This document shows positions 6,248-15,327 of a stretch of DNA of 64,000 nucleotides, one piece after another. The notes beneath the pieces are model-generated. The model worked only from the letters and a program-made list of their open reading frames with translations, was not told where the DNA came from and ran no database searches. Both the position numbers and the translations under genes were made by a program. The number at the start of each line of letters is the position of its first letter. The first letter of the stretch is position 1. The DNA is taken from the NCBI GenBank assembly GCA_947632435.1, contig CANRPC010000009.1:1-64000 (forward strand), given 5' to 3'. Origin of the DNA: an uncultured Bacilli bacterium (GTDB lineage: Bacteria > Bacillota_I > Bacilli_A > RFN20 > CAG-449).

Positions 6248-8299
6248 CTAATAAGAATTTATTTGTTTTAACTTTGCAACTTCATATCTTAATTTTAAAG
6301 AAATAAATAATAAAATTGTTAAAGAGATAATAATTAAACCCAGTAAGTAACTTATCAATATTGTCAAAGGGTTTATTAAAAATGCTGCTTTTGTTTGAAT
6401 ATTAAATTTTTGTAAGTAAAGTCCTAAAAATAATCCTAAAAATAAACCTAAAATAATACTTCCCATCGTTTTTTTAATTATCTGTAAGTAATAATGTTTA
6501 ATTAAATATTTTTTAGAAACACCTAAACTTCGAAGTGTAATAATATAATCTTTATCTTTATTGAATAATTCACTAATATCAAAACTAAAAAAGAATAAAG
6601 TTAAACTAAATGCAATAAAAGCAATGATCAAAATAATAAAATAAAGCGTACTAGCGTTATTATAATTTTCTTTGTTAATTTGTCTATAAACATTGCTATA
6701 TTCAATATTTTTTGCTTTTAATGTGTTTTCTAATTCATTAATGTCATTATTATAAATTAAATTTAAATTATAAATTTTATAAAATAAATAATCATCAACT
6801 ACCGCGCGTAAACTAATATTTTGAACTTCATATTTATAATATTCATCAAATAAGAATTCTCCATCTTTCAAATTATTGTCTTTATCATAAAAATCTAAAA
6901 AAGATTTGTTGATATATATAACATGATCCTTTTTTTCCAATTTAGAGGATTCAGAGGCATAATTTTTATTGTAATAACTTAAAGGATAATAATAATCATA
7001 TGGTTTATTAAAATTAGTCATTAAATAAGTAGTTATTATATCATCATAATTTAAAAAATAAGTATAAGCATTAACATCACAAATGCCCACGATTTCAAAT
7101 TCATTTATTTTAAGGCCAATTAAATCATTTAAAGTAACAATATTTGTATATTCAATTTTTAAATTATCTATAGAGGCATTTTTTAAAATATAGTTAGCAA
7201 GTTTTTCACTTAAAACAATATCATTAAATTTAGAAATTTTTTGACCTAAAATTAAATTATAATCTTGTTGGTTATAAGATTTTATAAAACTTGGATAAAA
7301 GTTATTATTAACATAATAGTAATTGTTATAACCTAAAAATGTTTTATTTTCTTTAACAAGAAGATTAATTGTACGAGGAATATATGAATTGACAAAAATA
7401 TATTTTTCACTTAATTCATAATATTCATCCTCGCTAATAAGGTTTTTTAATTGTACATAATTATTTGTAACATAGTTTAATTTTTTAAAATTATTTGTTG
7501 CTAAAGAAGAAAATACAAAATTTAAAATACAAATAAACATTAATAAAAATGCAAAAATGAAATTTGTTTTTTTCTTAAAAGTAAATAAAGTATCTAAAAG
7601 CTTAATTTTTTTTGGCTTAGAAACAATTTCTAAGTTAGTAATTTTTTTATTATTATCTTGATTTATAATTTCATCAGAAACAATTTTTCCATCTTCCATA
7701 TAGATGATTCTATTACTGTATTCTTTAACTAATTCTTTATTATGACTAACTACAATAATTAGATACTTTTTTGATAAAATTTTTAAAATATCCATGACAA
7801 TTTTGCTATTATTTTTATCAAGATTTCCTGTTGGTTCATCACAAATTATAAATTTTGGTTTTTTTAAAATTGCTCTTGCAATACTAACTCTTTGTTTTTC
7901 ACCACCAGAAAGATGAGAAACTTTTCTTTCTTTTAAATTATTAATTTTTAACTCTTTTAAGATAGTTTCAATCTCTTCATCTTTTAAATCATTATCTATC
8001 ATTTTAAGATTATCAAGAACTGATATTTTTTCCACTAAAACAAAATCTTGAAAAACTAAGCCAATATTATTTAAACGAAATTCATCACTTGGCTTTTTTC
8101 CATCAATTAAAACTTCTCCAGATGTCGGTTTATCTATTCCTGAAATAATATTTAATAAAGTTGTTTTTCCACATCCAGAAGGTCCAAATATTGATACAAT
8201 ACCTAAGTGATCTATTGATAAATTAATATTTTTTAAAACATGATTTTCTTTTATAGATTTTTGATCATATATTTTATTAACATTTTTTAATGAAATCAT
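6248..8299 (-). CDS. ABC transporter fusion: ATPase plus FtsX/MacB-type permease
   Basis: A 683-residue single-chain transporter. ABC domain, residues 1-220: Walker A GPSGCGKT at 39-46, Q-loop Gln84, signature LSGGE at 130-134, Walker B IICDE at 151-155, switch His186. One membrane helix follows at about 246-268, then a ~270-residue extracytoplasmic region rich in Tyr and Asn, then three C-terminal helices with the FtsX pattern. This is the MacB/LolCDE-like mechanotransmission architecture, usually concerned with peptide or antibiotic export or with envelope signalling. The start overlaps the stop of the upstream XRE-ABC-FtsX gene by 4 bases, so the two are probably co-translated and may form a heterodimer. 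Confidence 0.85.
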   Translation of the reverse strand: MISLKNVNKIYDQKSIKENHVLKNINLSIDHLGIVSIFGPSGCGKTTLLNIISGIDKPTSGEVLIDGKKPSDEFRLNNIGLVFQDFVLVEKISVLDNLKMIDNDLKDEEIETILKELKINNLKERKVSHLSGGEKQRVSIARAILKKPKFIICDEPTGNLDKNNSKIVMDILKILSKKYLIIVVSHNKELVKEYSNRIIYMEDGKIVSDEIINQDNNKKITNLEIVSKPKKIKLLDTLFTFKKKTNFIFAFLLMFICILNFVFSSLATNNFKKLNYVTNNYVQLKNLISEDEYYELSEKYIFVNSYIPRTINLLVKENKTFLGYNNYYYVNNNFYPSFIKSYNQQDYNLILGQKISKFNDIVLSEKLANYILKNASIDNLKIEYTNIVTLNDLIGLKINEFEIVGICDVNAYTYFLNYDDIITTYLMTNFNKPYDYYYPLSYYNKNYASESSKLEKKDHVIYINKSFLDFYDKDNNLKDGEFLFDEYYKYEVQNISLRAVVDDYLFYKIYNLNLIYNNDINELENTLKAKNIEYSNVYRQINKENYNNASTLYFIILIIAFIAFSLTLFFFSFDISELFNKDKDYIITLRSLGVSKKYLIKHYYLQIIKKTMGSIILGLFLGLFLGLYLQKFNIQTKAAFLINPLTILISYLLGLIIISLTILLFISLKLRYEVAKLKQINSY

Positions 8300-10461
8300 T
8301 TTTCTTTCTCCTTAAGTATGAGTTCTAATTTGGTATTTAAGTTTTTCAAAATAAAATATGAAAAAATAAATTCTTCAAATAGCATTAACAATAATAAATC
8401 AATTAATAAAAATTTTTTTAGTAATATAAATATGCTCATAAAAATCAAAAAGAATAATAAAGTAAGCACTACAGGGATGAGTACTGCTTTTAAAATTGTA
8501 TCTTTGCTAAAACCAATTTTTCTTAATAAACATAATTCTTTTTTACGATTTTTGACAAATTCATATAGAGTTTTATTGGTTAAAAAAATCATTGCTAGAA
8601 ATGGAATAATAGATAATACAATAAAAACAAATTCATTTACAAATAACATTTCACTACTTTGTAATTTTTTTCCAATTACATCATTATCAATATATAAATA
8701 TTTATTATCCTTTAAATAATTAATGAATTTCTTTTTTTGTTTTATATCATATTCTATACGAGCACCATAAGTGATTATGTCATAAGGTTTCAAAATACTT
8801 TCTAAATAATTTAAAGATCCATATAAATCTCTATCAACATCATTACAAAAATTTTCTAGATTTAATTCTTGATTTGCAAAAATTAGTTTAAAATTATCAT
8901 CAAGTGATGTTTTAAACGTGTTTTCATGATTATTTAAATCTAATTCAAGGAAAATATTTGTTTTTGTAATATTATATTTTTTGTTTTCTAAGCTAAAACG
9001 TGAACCATTATAATTTGCTGTGGCAAATTTATGTAATAGAAGATAATTTTTATAATTTAAATAATACTTATGATCTTCTTCATCTTCATTTTCAATATAA
9101 TTTCCTGTAATTATAACATCATCGTAATATAAATCAGCATAAAAATAACTTTCTGTCTTTTTAGGCCCTTTTATTTCATTATCTTTTAAATCATTATTAA
9201 TCCATATTTCATTTAAAGAAGGTGAGATAGAAAAAAGTCGTAAACTTTTTATTTCTTTTAAAGCTAATAATTCATCAATTTTAGATTTTGTCAATCCTTC
9301 TTTATAAAGAATTTCTACTTCATTTTCTTGATAAACTTCATCATTTGAAACATATTTAATGCTTTCGTATCCATAATCACAAGTATAATTAACACCTAAA
9401 ATTGTAAATGAAGCGATTAAAACAACTAATATCATTAAAAAACTTTTCCAGATGTTTGTTTTAAAATATTTAAAAGAAAGAATAAATGGTAAAGAAAATT
9501 TTTCCTTAAATGATATTTTGTTTATTTTTAAAGGTTGTTTTTTAACATCTTTTAAAATTATATCTTCAATAATTCTTCCATCCTCTAAAGAAATTTTTCT
9601 AGTAACGTATTCTTCAATTTCTTGAAAATTATGAGTAACTAGAATTATTAATTTATTTTTGGCATGATCCATTAATAGTTTTAATATTTCTTTTGCTTGC
9701 TTACTATCTAAATTTGATGTTATTTCATCGCCTAAAAGAATTGGAGCATCTTTAATTATTGCTCTAGCTACCGATAATTTTTGTTTTTGACCACCTGAAA
9801 GTTTACTTGCTTTTTTGTTTTTAAATTTATATAAATTAATTTCTTTAAGTATATTATTTGCTTTTAAAAGAGCAATATCATAACTATCGCCCATTAATAA
9901 ACGAATAATTAAAAGATTATCTAAAATAGTATAATTTTCTAAAATTCCATAATCTTGGAAAATATAAGAAATATAGCTTTTTCGATATTCTTCAAAATCA
10001 AGTTCATCATAACGAGAAATACCTTCTTTTTGTAAATATATTTCTCCACTTTCAATCGTATCTAAACCGCCTATTGTTTTTATTAAAGTTGTTTTACCAG
10101 AACCAGAGACTCCACATATAGCAACAATTTCACCTAAATTAAAAGAAAGATTAATATCATAAAGTCCTATTTCTATTCTTGAATCATTATTGTAATATTT
10201 AAATACATGTTCAAATTCAGTTAAATTTGTTTCTTTTTCATCTATTTCATTCCTTTTTCCATTTAACAGTTCATTAAGACTAACATCTAATATCTCACAT
10301 AATTTCGTCATTAATTTCGTATTAGGTAAGGATTTTCCATTTTCCCATTTAGAAACAGCTTTATTAGAAACACCAAGCAGTTCACCAAGTTTACTTTGAG
10401 TCATTTTCTTTTCTTCACGGCATTGAGTGATGAAATTACCTATTTGATATTTCTTTTCCAT
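8296..10461 (-). CDS. XRE DNA-binding domain fused to ABC ATPase and FtsX permease
   Basis: A 721-residue three-part protein. Residues 5-66 form a canonical XRE helix-turn-helix (MTQSKLGELLGVSNKAVSKW). Residues about 80-305 are an ABC ATPase: Walker A GVSGSGKT at 117-124, Q-loop Gln169, signature LSGGQ at 221-225, Walker B ILLGDE at 241-246, switch His277. The usual DEP after Walker B is DEI here. A membrane helix lies at about 338-358, then a large extracytoplasmic part and C-terminal FtsX-like helices. One polypeptide thus joins DNA binding, ATP hydrolysis and a membrane domain, suggesting a transporter that also regulates its own operon. It is first in a two-gene operon. The start is supported by AGAGGT about 10 bases upstream. 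Confidence 0.85.
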   Translation of the reverse strand: MEKKYQIGNFITQCREEKKMTQSKLGELLGVSNKAVSKWENGKSLPNTKLMTKLCEILDVSLNELLNGKRNEIDEKETNLTEFEHVFKYYNNDSRIEIGLYDINLSFNLGEIVAICGVSGSGKTTLIKTIGGLDTIESGEIYLQKEGISRYDELDFEEYRKSYISYIFQDYGILENYTILDNLLIIRLLMGDSYDIALLKANNILKEINLYKFKNKKASKLSGGQKQKLSVARAIIKDAPILLGDEITSNLDSKQAKEILKLLMDHAKNKLIILVTHNFQEIEEYVTRKISLEDGRIIEDIILKDVKKQPLKINKISFKEKFSLPFILSFKYFKTNIWKSFLMILVVLIASFTILGVNYTCDYGYESIKYVSNDEVYQENEVEILYKEGLTKSKIDELLALKEIKSLRLFSISPSLNEIWINNDLKDNEIKGPKKTESYFYADLYYDDVIITGNYIENEDEEDHKYYLNYKNYLLLHKFATANYNGSRFSLENKKYNITKTNIFLELDLNNHENTFKTSLDDNFKLIFANQELNLENFCNDVDRDLYGSLNYLESILKPYDIITYGARIEYDIKQKKKFINYLKDNKYLYIDNDVIGKKLQSSEMLFVNEFVFIVLSIIPFLAMIFLTNKTLYEFVKNRKKELCLLRKIGFSKDTILKAVLIPVVLTLLFFLIFMSIFILLKKFLLIDLLLLMLFEEFIFSYFILKNLNTKLELILKEKEK

Positions 10462-10738
10462 TTTATTTACCTCTTACATTAATTTTATTATTTGATAATG
10501 TAACAAAATCAATAATTCTTTCTAATTTAGTATCTACTTTTGGTAGAAATTAATTATAATCACTAATTATTAATCTAAATGAATAAATTTAATGATTTTA
10601 AAGCATTGATTAAAAGTAAAATAATTTAAAGGTTAAATGGAATTTAACTTAACAAATATTTTAAAGATATTCTTGCAAAAAGGGTTAAAATATTTAATTT
10701 TGTAATTAAATAAATTTTTATTAAATTATATTATTTTC
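10462..10738 (-). promoter_or_regulatory. Upstream region of the ABC-FtsX operon
   Basis: 277 bases without a gene. Close to the start, on the minus strand, TTGATT and ATCAA form an imperfect spaced dyad over about 10491-10511, overlapping TAATAA/ATAATA elements that could be a -10 box. This is a plausible autoregulatory site for the XRE domain of the first gene, but the match is weak. The rest is plain AT-rich DNA. Confidence 0.25.
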
Positions 10739-13700
10739 TTAATTATTTTTATAATTTTTACCATTGAAAATATCAATAACAAATACTATTAAAGCAATAA
10801 ATAAAATAGAGGAAATAAAAATTATAATTATTGTTTTTAAATTATTATTGCTTTGATTTATTTGTCCATCTAAAATAATTTCAAAATAAATTTCTTTTGT
10901 TTTATAACTATTAGCATCTTCACCTATATAAATTGCTTTTGCAACTAATTTATTTGATGTAATTTCCATGTTTTCATCTTCCCAAACAAAATCATTAGGT
11001 AAAGGAATATCAGACAATTTTGTGGCTTTCTTGTCAAAATGAATAATGGTATCTACATTTGGTTGTTCAGCTTTTGAAATTGTAAAAGGAAGTTCAATTG
11101 TTCCTTTATAATCATTTTTAAAAGTAACAATTGCTTTAGCTTGGCCAGCAAATTTATTGTTTTGATATTCTACATCATAATCTAATCCAAGAGAAAGTGT
11201 TAAATTTTCATCTTTTGCAATGATATTAGGTGTTTTTATCTTCCCATCATAAACAAATGTTGATTCTTTAAGATTGACATCTAATTGAGAAATATCTTTT
11301 GGTGCTTGTTTTGATATTGTAATGGCGATGCGATAATTTTCATAATTTTTTTGATCAAAATATAAAGCATAGGCAATAATAGATTCTTTATCAATTTTTA
11401 TATTTTCATCTTCCCAAGACCAACCATCAATTAAATCAACTTCTTTTAAAGTTTTAATTTTTCTATTAATTATAATATTTGAATTTGGAACTTTTTCAGG
11501 AGATGAAGCTTTTTTAATCGTAAATGAAGATATTGCAATTGCTTTATTACAATTTGTTGAATCATCAATAATGGCTTTTATCCAATATGTTCCAGCCTCT
11601 ACAGGCCTAGTCTCTTCATAAATACCATTTTCTTCATTTGAATATAAATAAGTAACATGAGCATTTTCAATTTCACCTTCAATAATTGGATTTGGTATAT
11701 TTTCATCTTTATATGTCCATCCTTCTTGAATAACTTTAAAATTATTTCTATCAGCTTTGATAATTGTAAAATTAAGAGTTTTTGAACCAGAATAATTATT
11801 AATGCCTTTAATAATAACACTTGCTTGACCAACAAAAGTATTATTTATATATTCAACTTCAAAATCGACACCAATTACAAGATTTAAATCTTCATCTTTA
11901 GCAATAATGTTTGGCATTATTGCTGATCCATTAAAAACAAATAAATCTTTTTCAAGTTTTAATTCGGAAATTAAGGAAATGTCTTTTGGTGATTCACGAA
12001 TTATTGTAATTTGCATGGAAGTATTAACATAATTATCTTTGTCTTCACCTATATAAATTGCTTCTGCAACAAAATTATCATTTGTTATATCGAGATTTGC
12101 TGTTTTCCATATCCAATTACTAACATTAAGTGAAATTTGATTTAAGTTTGTAATTTTTCGATTAATTTTAATGATATTATCAGGTTTTTCTTTAGGCCAA
12201 AGAGCTTGTTTAATTTCAAACTCTTTAATTAATTGACCATAATAACGCCCTTTTCCATTAATTAATATAGTTGCTTTTCCTGCATTTATGTTATCTTGAA
12301 ATGTCAAAGTATAATCAGTATCTAAACGTAATTCTTTGTTTTCATAAATGACTTTTACTTTTGGATTTATCATTTGCCCTGTGTAAAAATATTCATCTTC
12401 AATTATTACATCTGCCTTTTCAATATCAAATTCCGCAGGAGGATCTTGATTGATTTTGTTAATATAGATATTATTAGTTAAATTTTGATAAAAATCTTTA
12501 TCTTTACCAACATAAACTATTGTAACTAAATTACTACCTTCCTCAAGTACTTGGTTTTCATTATTAAATTTCCAATCATCAGGAAGTAAAATATCACGTA
12601 ATGATATTGTGTCGTTATAAACAATAATAGGGTCATTTATCATTTCTGGAGGGAATTTTGCTTTAGCAATTTCAAAAGAAGTAATTCTATTCCCTTGATA
12701 ATTTCCAATACCTGAAATTGTTATTTTTTTCATTCCTGGTGAAGATTTTTCTTCAATAGTTACATTATAATCTTGATTTTGTTTAAGTAATTCATCATCA
12801 AAATAAACTTTTATTTCAGGAATTATTTCTTCATCCTTTTTGTAATACATAAGTCTATTAGAAATTTCCACTCGAGCATATTTTAAATCATTACCTAAAT
12901 TATTTTCTCTTTTAACTACATTAGTTATAGCTCTAATTTTAGCTGATCTATTATCCGTTGAACTATCAGCATAAAAATTGCTATTTTTAAAGCTAATCCA
13001 TTTTCCATCTTGAAGATAATAAGTCATATCATTTGTGGAAGCACTGCTATCAAGTGCGCAGTTAACTGAAACAGGAACATTATATTTTGTTTTACATCTG
13101 ACAACAATTGAAAAATATTCACCTTGTTCAAGATTTATTGGTTCATTTAAATCTATGGTGTGCATACCTATGCGGTCAATATGTTTTTGAACTTCTGCAA
13201 CAGGCATTTTTTGAACAGGTATATTCATCTTGTCATTAACATTACCTGGATTAACAGTTAAATTTTTGTAAATTTTAACATCTACATCTAAATCATCCTG
13301 TCTTACGTAAATCATAACTGCTTTTAATTGTTCTTGCTTGGTAGGACTTGAAAGTTTAGCTTCATATATCGCGGCTTGAGCTTCACCAGCATTTTTATTT
13401 AAACTAATTGTTACATCGCCATCATAATGATATATATTTTGATAATCTTCTCTCATTGCTAAATCAACAGTATATAAAGCGCCAATCGGTAATTCATATG
13501 ATATTTCGTAACAATATGTGCCATTAATTGAGTTATATCCCCTATAATTTCCCCAACTGTTTTTAATAATCCATGCACCATCATTATTTGGTTTTAATGG
13601 TGAAAATTCAGAACTTTTTACATTGTCATCCCAACCGATAATAATAGAAGTATGGTTTGCAGCTTTTAAACTATAAAATCTATTACTAGTTGGAGCGCAA

Positions 13701-14392
13701 TAATTAAATGCCACTGCTCCATACTTTAAAATAGCACGTTTAATCTCATTTCTTTCATTTGAAATGCTTTGATAGCTTTGAACGTAATATTTGGATTGTT
13801 CAAGCTTACTTTTAATTTCATCTTCAGAAACATAAGAAGAAAATGAATTTTCTTTTAAAAGCGTGTAGCCTTGTGTCATAATTGAAAAAGCATTTGCCGC
13901 ACCACTATCGCCTTGATTCCATGTTCCATAATTATACGTATCATTCGTGGTAAGTAAAAGTGGATCTTGATTACCATCACGAGTGTGGCGATTATATGCT
14001 GTTATTGTTTCATCAAGATCAAGGTTTTCTCTCGTAGCATTTTCATCTATTCCTTTACGTAAGATATTTGCTTCAGCTGCTCCAACTGCTGCAAATGCCC
14101 AGCAAGTATTTTTTGAAAATTGATCTCTTGCAGGAGTTATATATCCGAATTGTCTTCCATCAAAACTAGAAAGATGCTCAGCCCAATAATTTAGTTGCCC
14201 ATCCCCTGCATTTTGAAGATCATCCAAACTTTCAGGATCATTTTGAGATATGATTTCATCTTCTTGTGCTAATGCAAATGCATTAGTATTACAAGTGTTT
14301 TTTCTAGCAGAAAAAGCATTTACATTAAGTGAGAGAAAAATTGCTTGAAACAATGTTGTAATAAAAAATAGGTACTTTTTTGTGTATTTCAT
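10739..14392 (-). CDS. Surface papain-like cysteine protease with Ig/MBG-like repeats and C-terminal anchor
   Basis: 1217 residues. A signal peptide covers residues 1-26 (hydrophobic FITTLFQAIFLSLNV). Residues about 80-310 are a C1A peptidase: Gln91 (oxyanion hole), Cys97 in NTCWAFA, His247 in NHTSIIIGWDDN, and Asn278 in WIIKNSWG, so the catalytic set is complete. A C1A-associated lectin-like region follows to about 490. From about 490 to 1170 there are about six to eight beta-sandwich repeats of alternating kinds, marked by 'YNG/YTG..I.P.i...d..L..g.DY.v.Y.NN..AG.A.i...G...Y.G' and 'F.I.KA'. A helix at about 1183-1205 followed by a basic tail anchors it to the membrane. There is no LPXTG motif. 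It probably degrades host or dietary protein at the cell surface and may be linked to the Opp importer. Confidence 0.85.
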   Translation of the reverse strand: MKYTKKYLFFITTLFQAIFLSLNVNAFSARKNTCNTNAFALAQEDEIISQNDPESLDDLQNAGDGQLNYWAEHLSSFDGRQFGYITPARDQFSKNTCWAFAAVGAAEANILRKGIDENATRENLDLDETITAYNRHTRDGNQDPLLLTTNDTYNYGTWNQGDSGAANAFSIMTQGYTLLKENSFSSYVSEDEIKSKLEQSKYYVQSYQSISNERNEIKRAILKYGAVAFNYCAPTSNRFYSLKAANHTSIIIGWDDNVKSSEFSPLKPNNDGAWIIKNSWGNYRGYNSINGTYCYEISYELPIGALYTVDLAMREDYQNIYHYDGDVTISLNKNAGEAQAAIYEAKLSSPTKQEQLKAVMIYVRQDDLDVDVKIYKNLTVNPGNVNDKMNIPVQKMPVAEVQKHIDRIGMHTIDLNEPINLEQGEYFSIVVRCKTKYNVPVSVNCALDSSASTNDMTYYLQDGKWISFKNSNFYADSSTDNRSAKIRAITNVVKRENNLGNDLKYARVEISNRLMYYKKDEEIIPEIKVYFDDELLKQNQDYNVTIEEKSSPGMKKITISGIGNYQGNRITSFEIAKAKFPPEMINDPIIVYNDTISLRDILLPDDWKFNNENQVLEEGSNLVTIVYVGKDKDFYQNLTNNIYINKINQDPPAEFDIEKADVIIEDEYFYTGQMINPKVKVIYENKELRLDTDYTLTFQDNINAGKATILINGKGRYYGQLIKEFEIKQALWPKEKPDNIIKINRKITNLNQISLNVSNWIWKTANLDITNDNFVAEAIYIGEDKDNYVNTSMQITIIRESPKDISLISELKLEKDLFVFNGSAIMPNIIAKDEDLNLVIGVDFEVEYINNTFVGQASVIIKGINNYSGSKTLNFTIIKADRNNFKVIQEGWTYKDENIPNPIIEGEIENAHVTYLYSNEENGIYEETRPVEAGTYWIKAIIDDSTNCNKAIAISSFTIKKASSPEKVPNSNIIINRKIKTLKEVDLIDGWSWEDENIKIDKESIIAYALYFDQKNYENYRIAITISKQAPKDISQLDVNLKESTFVYDGKIKTPNIIAKDENLTLSLGLDYDVEYQNNKFAGQAKAIVTFKNDYKGTIELPFTISKAEQPNVDTIIHFDKKATKLSDIPLPNDFVWEDENMEITSNKLVAKAIYIGEDANSYKTKEIYFEIILDGQINQSNNNLKTIIIIFISSILFIALIVFVIDIFNGKNYKNN

Positions 14393-14498
14393 AGTGCTTT
14401 AATTTTATAAATAAATTAATTAAAAGTCAAATTTATCTCTAATTGCAATATAGTAAATCATAATTTGTCAGTTTTTTACAAATTGTCTTGTAAAAATT

Positions 14499-14528
14499 AA
14501 AAAACAGACTGAATTTTATATCAATCTG
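14499..14528 (-). terminator. Rho-independent terminator of tmRNA
   Basis: On the minus strand CAGATTGA and TCAGTCTG pair (one G-U) around a short AT loop and are followed by TTTTTT (complement of 14499-14504). It lies 14 bases beyond the encoded CCA end of the tmRNA. Confidence 0.75.
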
Positions 14529-14542
14529 ATATTTTTTACAAA

Positions 14543-14908
14543 TGGTGGAGACGACGAGAGTCGAACTCGCGTCCGAGGATCACCAATATGAAGCACTACA
14601 GTTTGTTTTACCTTAAGTTTTTATCTTAATCAAACTTGGTAAACGAATTTAATTAAGACTAGTCTATATTATTTTCGTATATTACTTATAGACATTGTAA
14701 TATCTTATTCTCTATATATTAAGCTCTTAAAAAACCTAAAGACGAAATTAATTAAGAACTGCTTGCTTCCCTATTGGGACAATGGCTTAATTAAGCAGCG
14801 TAAGCGTAATTTGAATGTCTGTTGCCAGATATTTTTTGTTGATCGATAACGAGATCAGGCGACTGCACTTCATACACAGCATATCCCCGTCGAAACCAAA
14901 ACGTCCCC
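14543..14908 (-). ncRNA. ssrA: tmRNA (transfer-messenger RNA)
   Basis: The minus-strand 5' end GGGGACG pairs with CGTCTCC before the encoded ACCA 3' end, giving the tRNA-like acceptor stem. GAGTTCGACTCTCG near the 3' end forms the T arm. The ~366-nt length is typical of the one-piece form. The tag frame is at 14826-14791 (minus strand): GGC resume codon, peptide GNRHSNYAYAA, then TAA. The ending YAYAA replaces the common (Y/V)ALAA degron. The RNA rescues stalled ribosomes together with SmpB (encoded at 39095-39550) and RNase R (37012-39129). The proposed resume codon is inferred from the Staphylococcus-like GKSNNNFAVAA pattern. Confidence 0.95.
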
Positions 14909-14931
14909 ATAGATATGCTAAAAGCTTTATT

Positions 14932-14959
14932 AGTATAGCACAATTATAAATAATTACAA
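14932..14959 (-). promoter_or_regulatory. ssrA: tmRNA promoter
   Basis: On the minus strand, -35 TTGTAA (complement of 14954-14959) and -10 TATACT (complement of 14932-14937) are separated by 16 bases. They lie about 23 bases upstream of the mature 5' end, which leaves a short leader for RNase P to remove. Confidence 0.6.
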
Positions 14960-15030
14960 TATTTTGCATAAATTTAAAACTTTAAAAGAATACTAATTTT
15001 GAAGATAATTCTTCAGAAAGGATGCAAATT

Positions 15031-15231
15031 ATGCAAGAAAGAAAAAATAATACTAAAGTAACATGTAGACCATGTAAAGAAGAAGGAAATTGGGAAATTG
15101 AAGCCCCAAATGGAAAAGTATTAAAAAAACATTATGCAACAAAAGAAGCATGTGTAAAAGCAGGTAAACAATATGCTCAAGAATGTGGCGCAGAATTATA
15201 TATCTGTGATTTTGATTCTGACGAGCGTTAA
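15031..15231 (+). CDS. DUF2188-like small protein
   Basis: 66 residues from ATG 15031. The sequence has WEIEAPNGKVLKKHYATKEA followed by KAGKQYAQECGAELYICD, matching the DUF2188 layout: a beta hairpin, then a helix beginning 'TKeeA' and a final 'gaeLiI' strand. There are three to four Cys (CRPC, C, C), unusual for the family. AAAGGA at 15015-15020 is well spaced for ATG 15031 and too close to the in-frame ATG at 15022. Function unknown. Confidence 0.6.
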   Translation: MQERKNNTKVTCRPCKEEGNWEIEAPNGKVLKKHYATKEACVKAGKQYAQECGAELYICDFDSDER

Positions 15232-15278
15232 TTAAAATTAGCTAATATAAAATAGCTTTTTAAAAATTATAATTTTAT

Positions 15279-15322
15279 TTGTGATATTTTAACCTCTTGA
15301 TTTATAATAAAATTAAGAGGTT
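15279..15322 (+). promoter_or_regulatory. Promoter and inverted repeat covering the nnrD ribosome binding site
   Basis: TTGTGA (15279-15284) and TATAAT (15303-15308) with an 18-base spacer make a plausible promoter. AACCTCTT (15291-15298) and AAGAGGTT (15315-15322) are perfect 8-base arms, and the GAGG of the second arm is the only Shine-Dalgarno sequence of nnrD. If transcription starts upstream, the hairpin would hide the ribosome binding site. If it starts at this promoter, the repeat could only act as DNA. Confidence 0.4.
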
Positions 15323-15327
15323 TTAAT

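Noticed and set aside
8318-8719. 133-codon plus-strand ORF
   Set aside because: It is antisense to the C-terminal FtsX helices of the XRE-ABC-FtsX protein. The low-complexity Asn/Lys product has no own ribosome binding site.
14787-14969. 60-codon minus-strand ORF
   Set aside because: It lies across the tmRNA gene and its promoter. Its C-terminus is an out-of-frame reading of the tag region.
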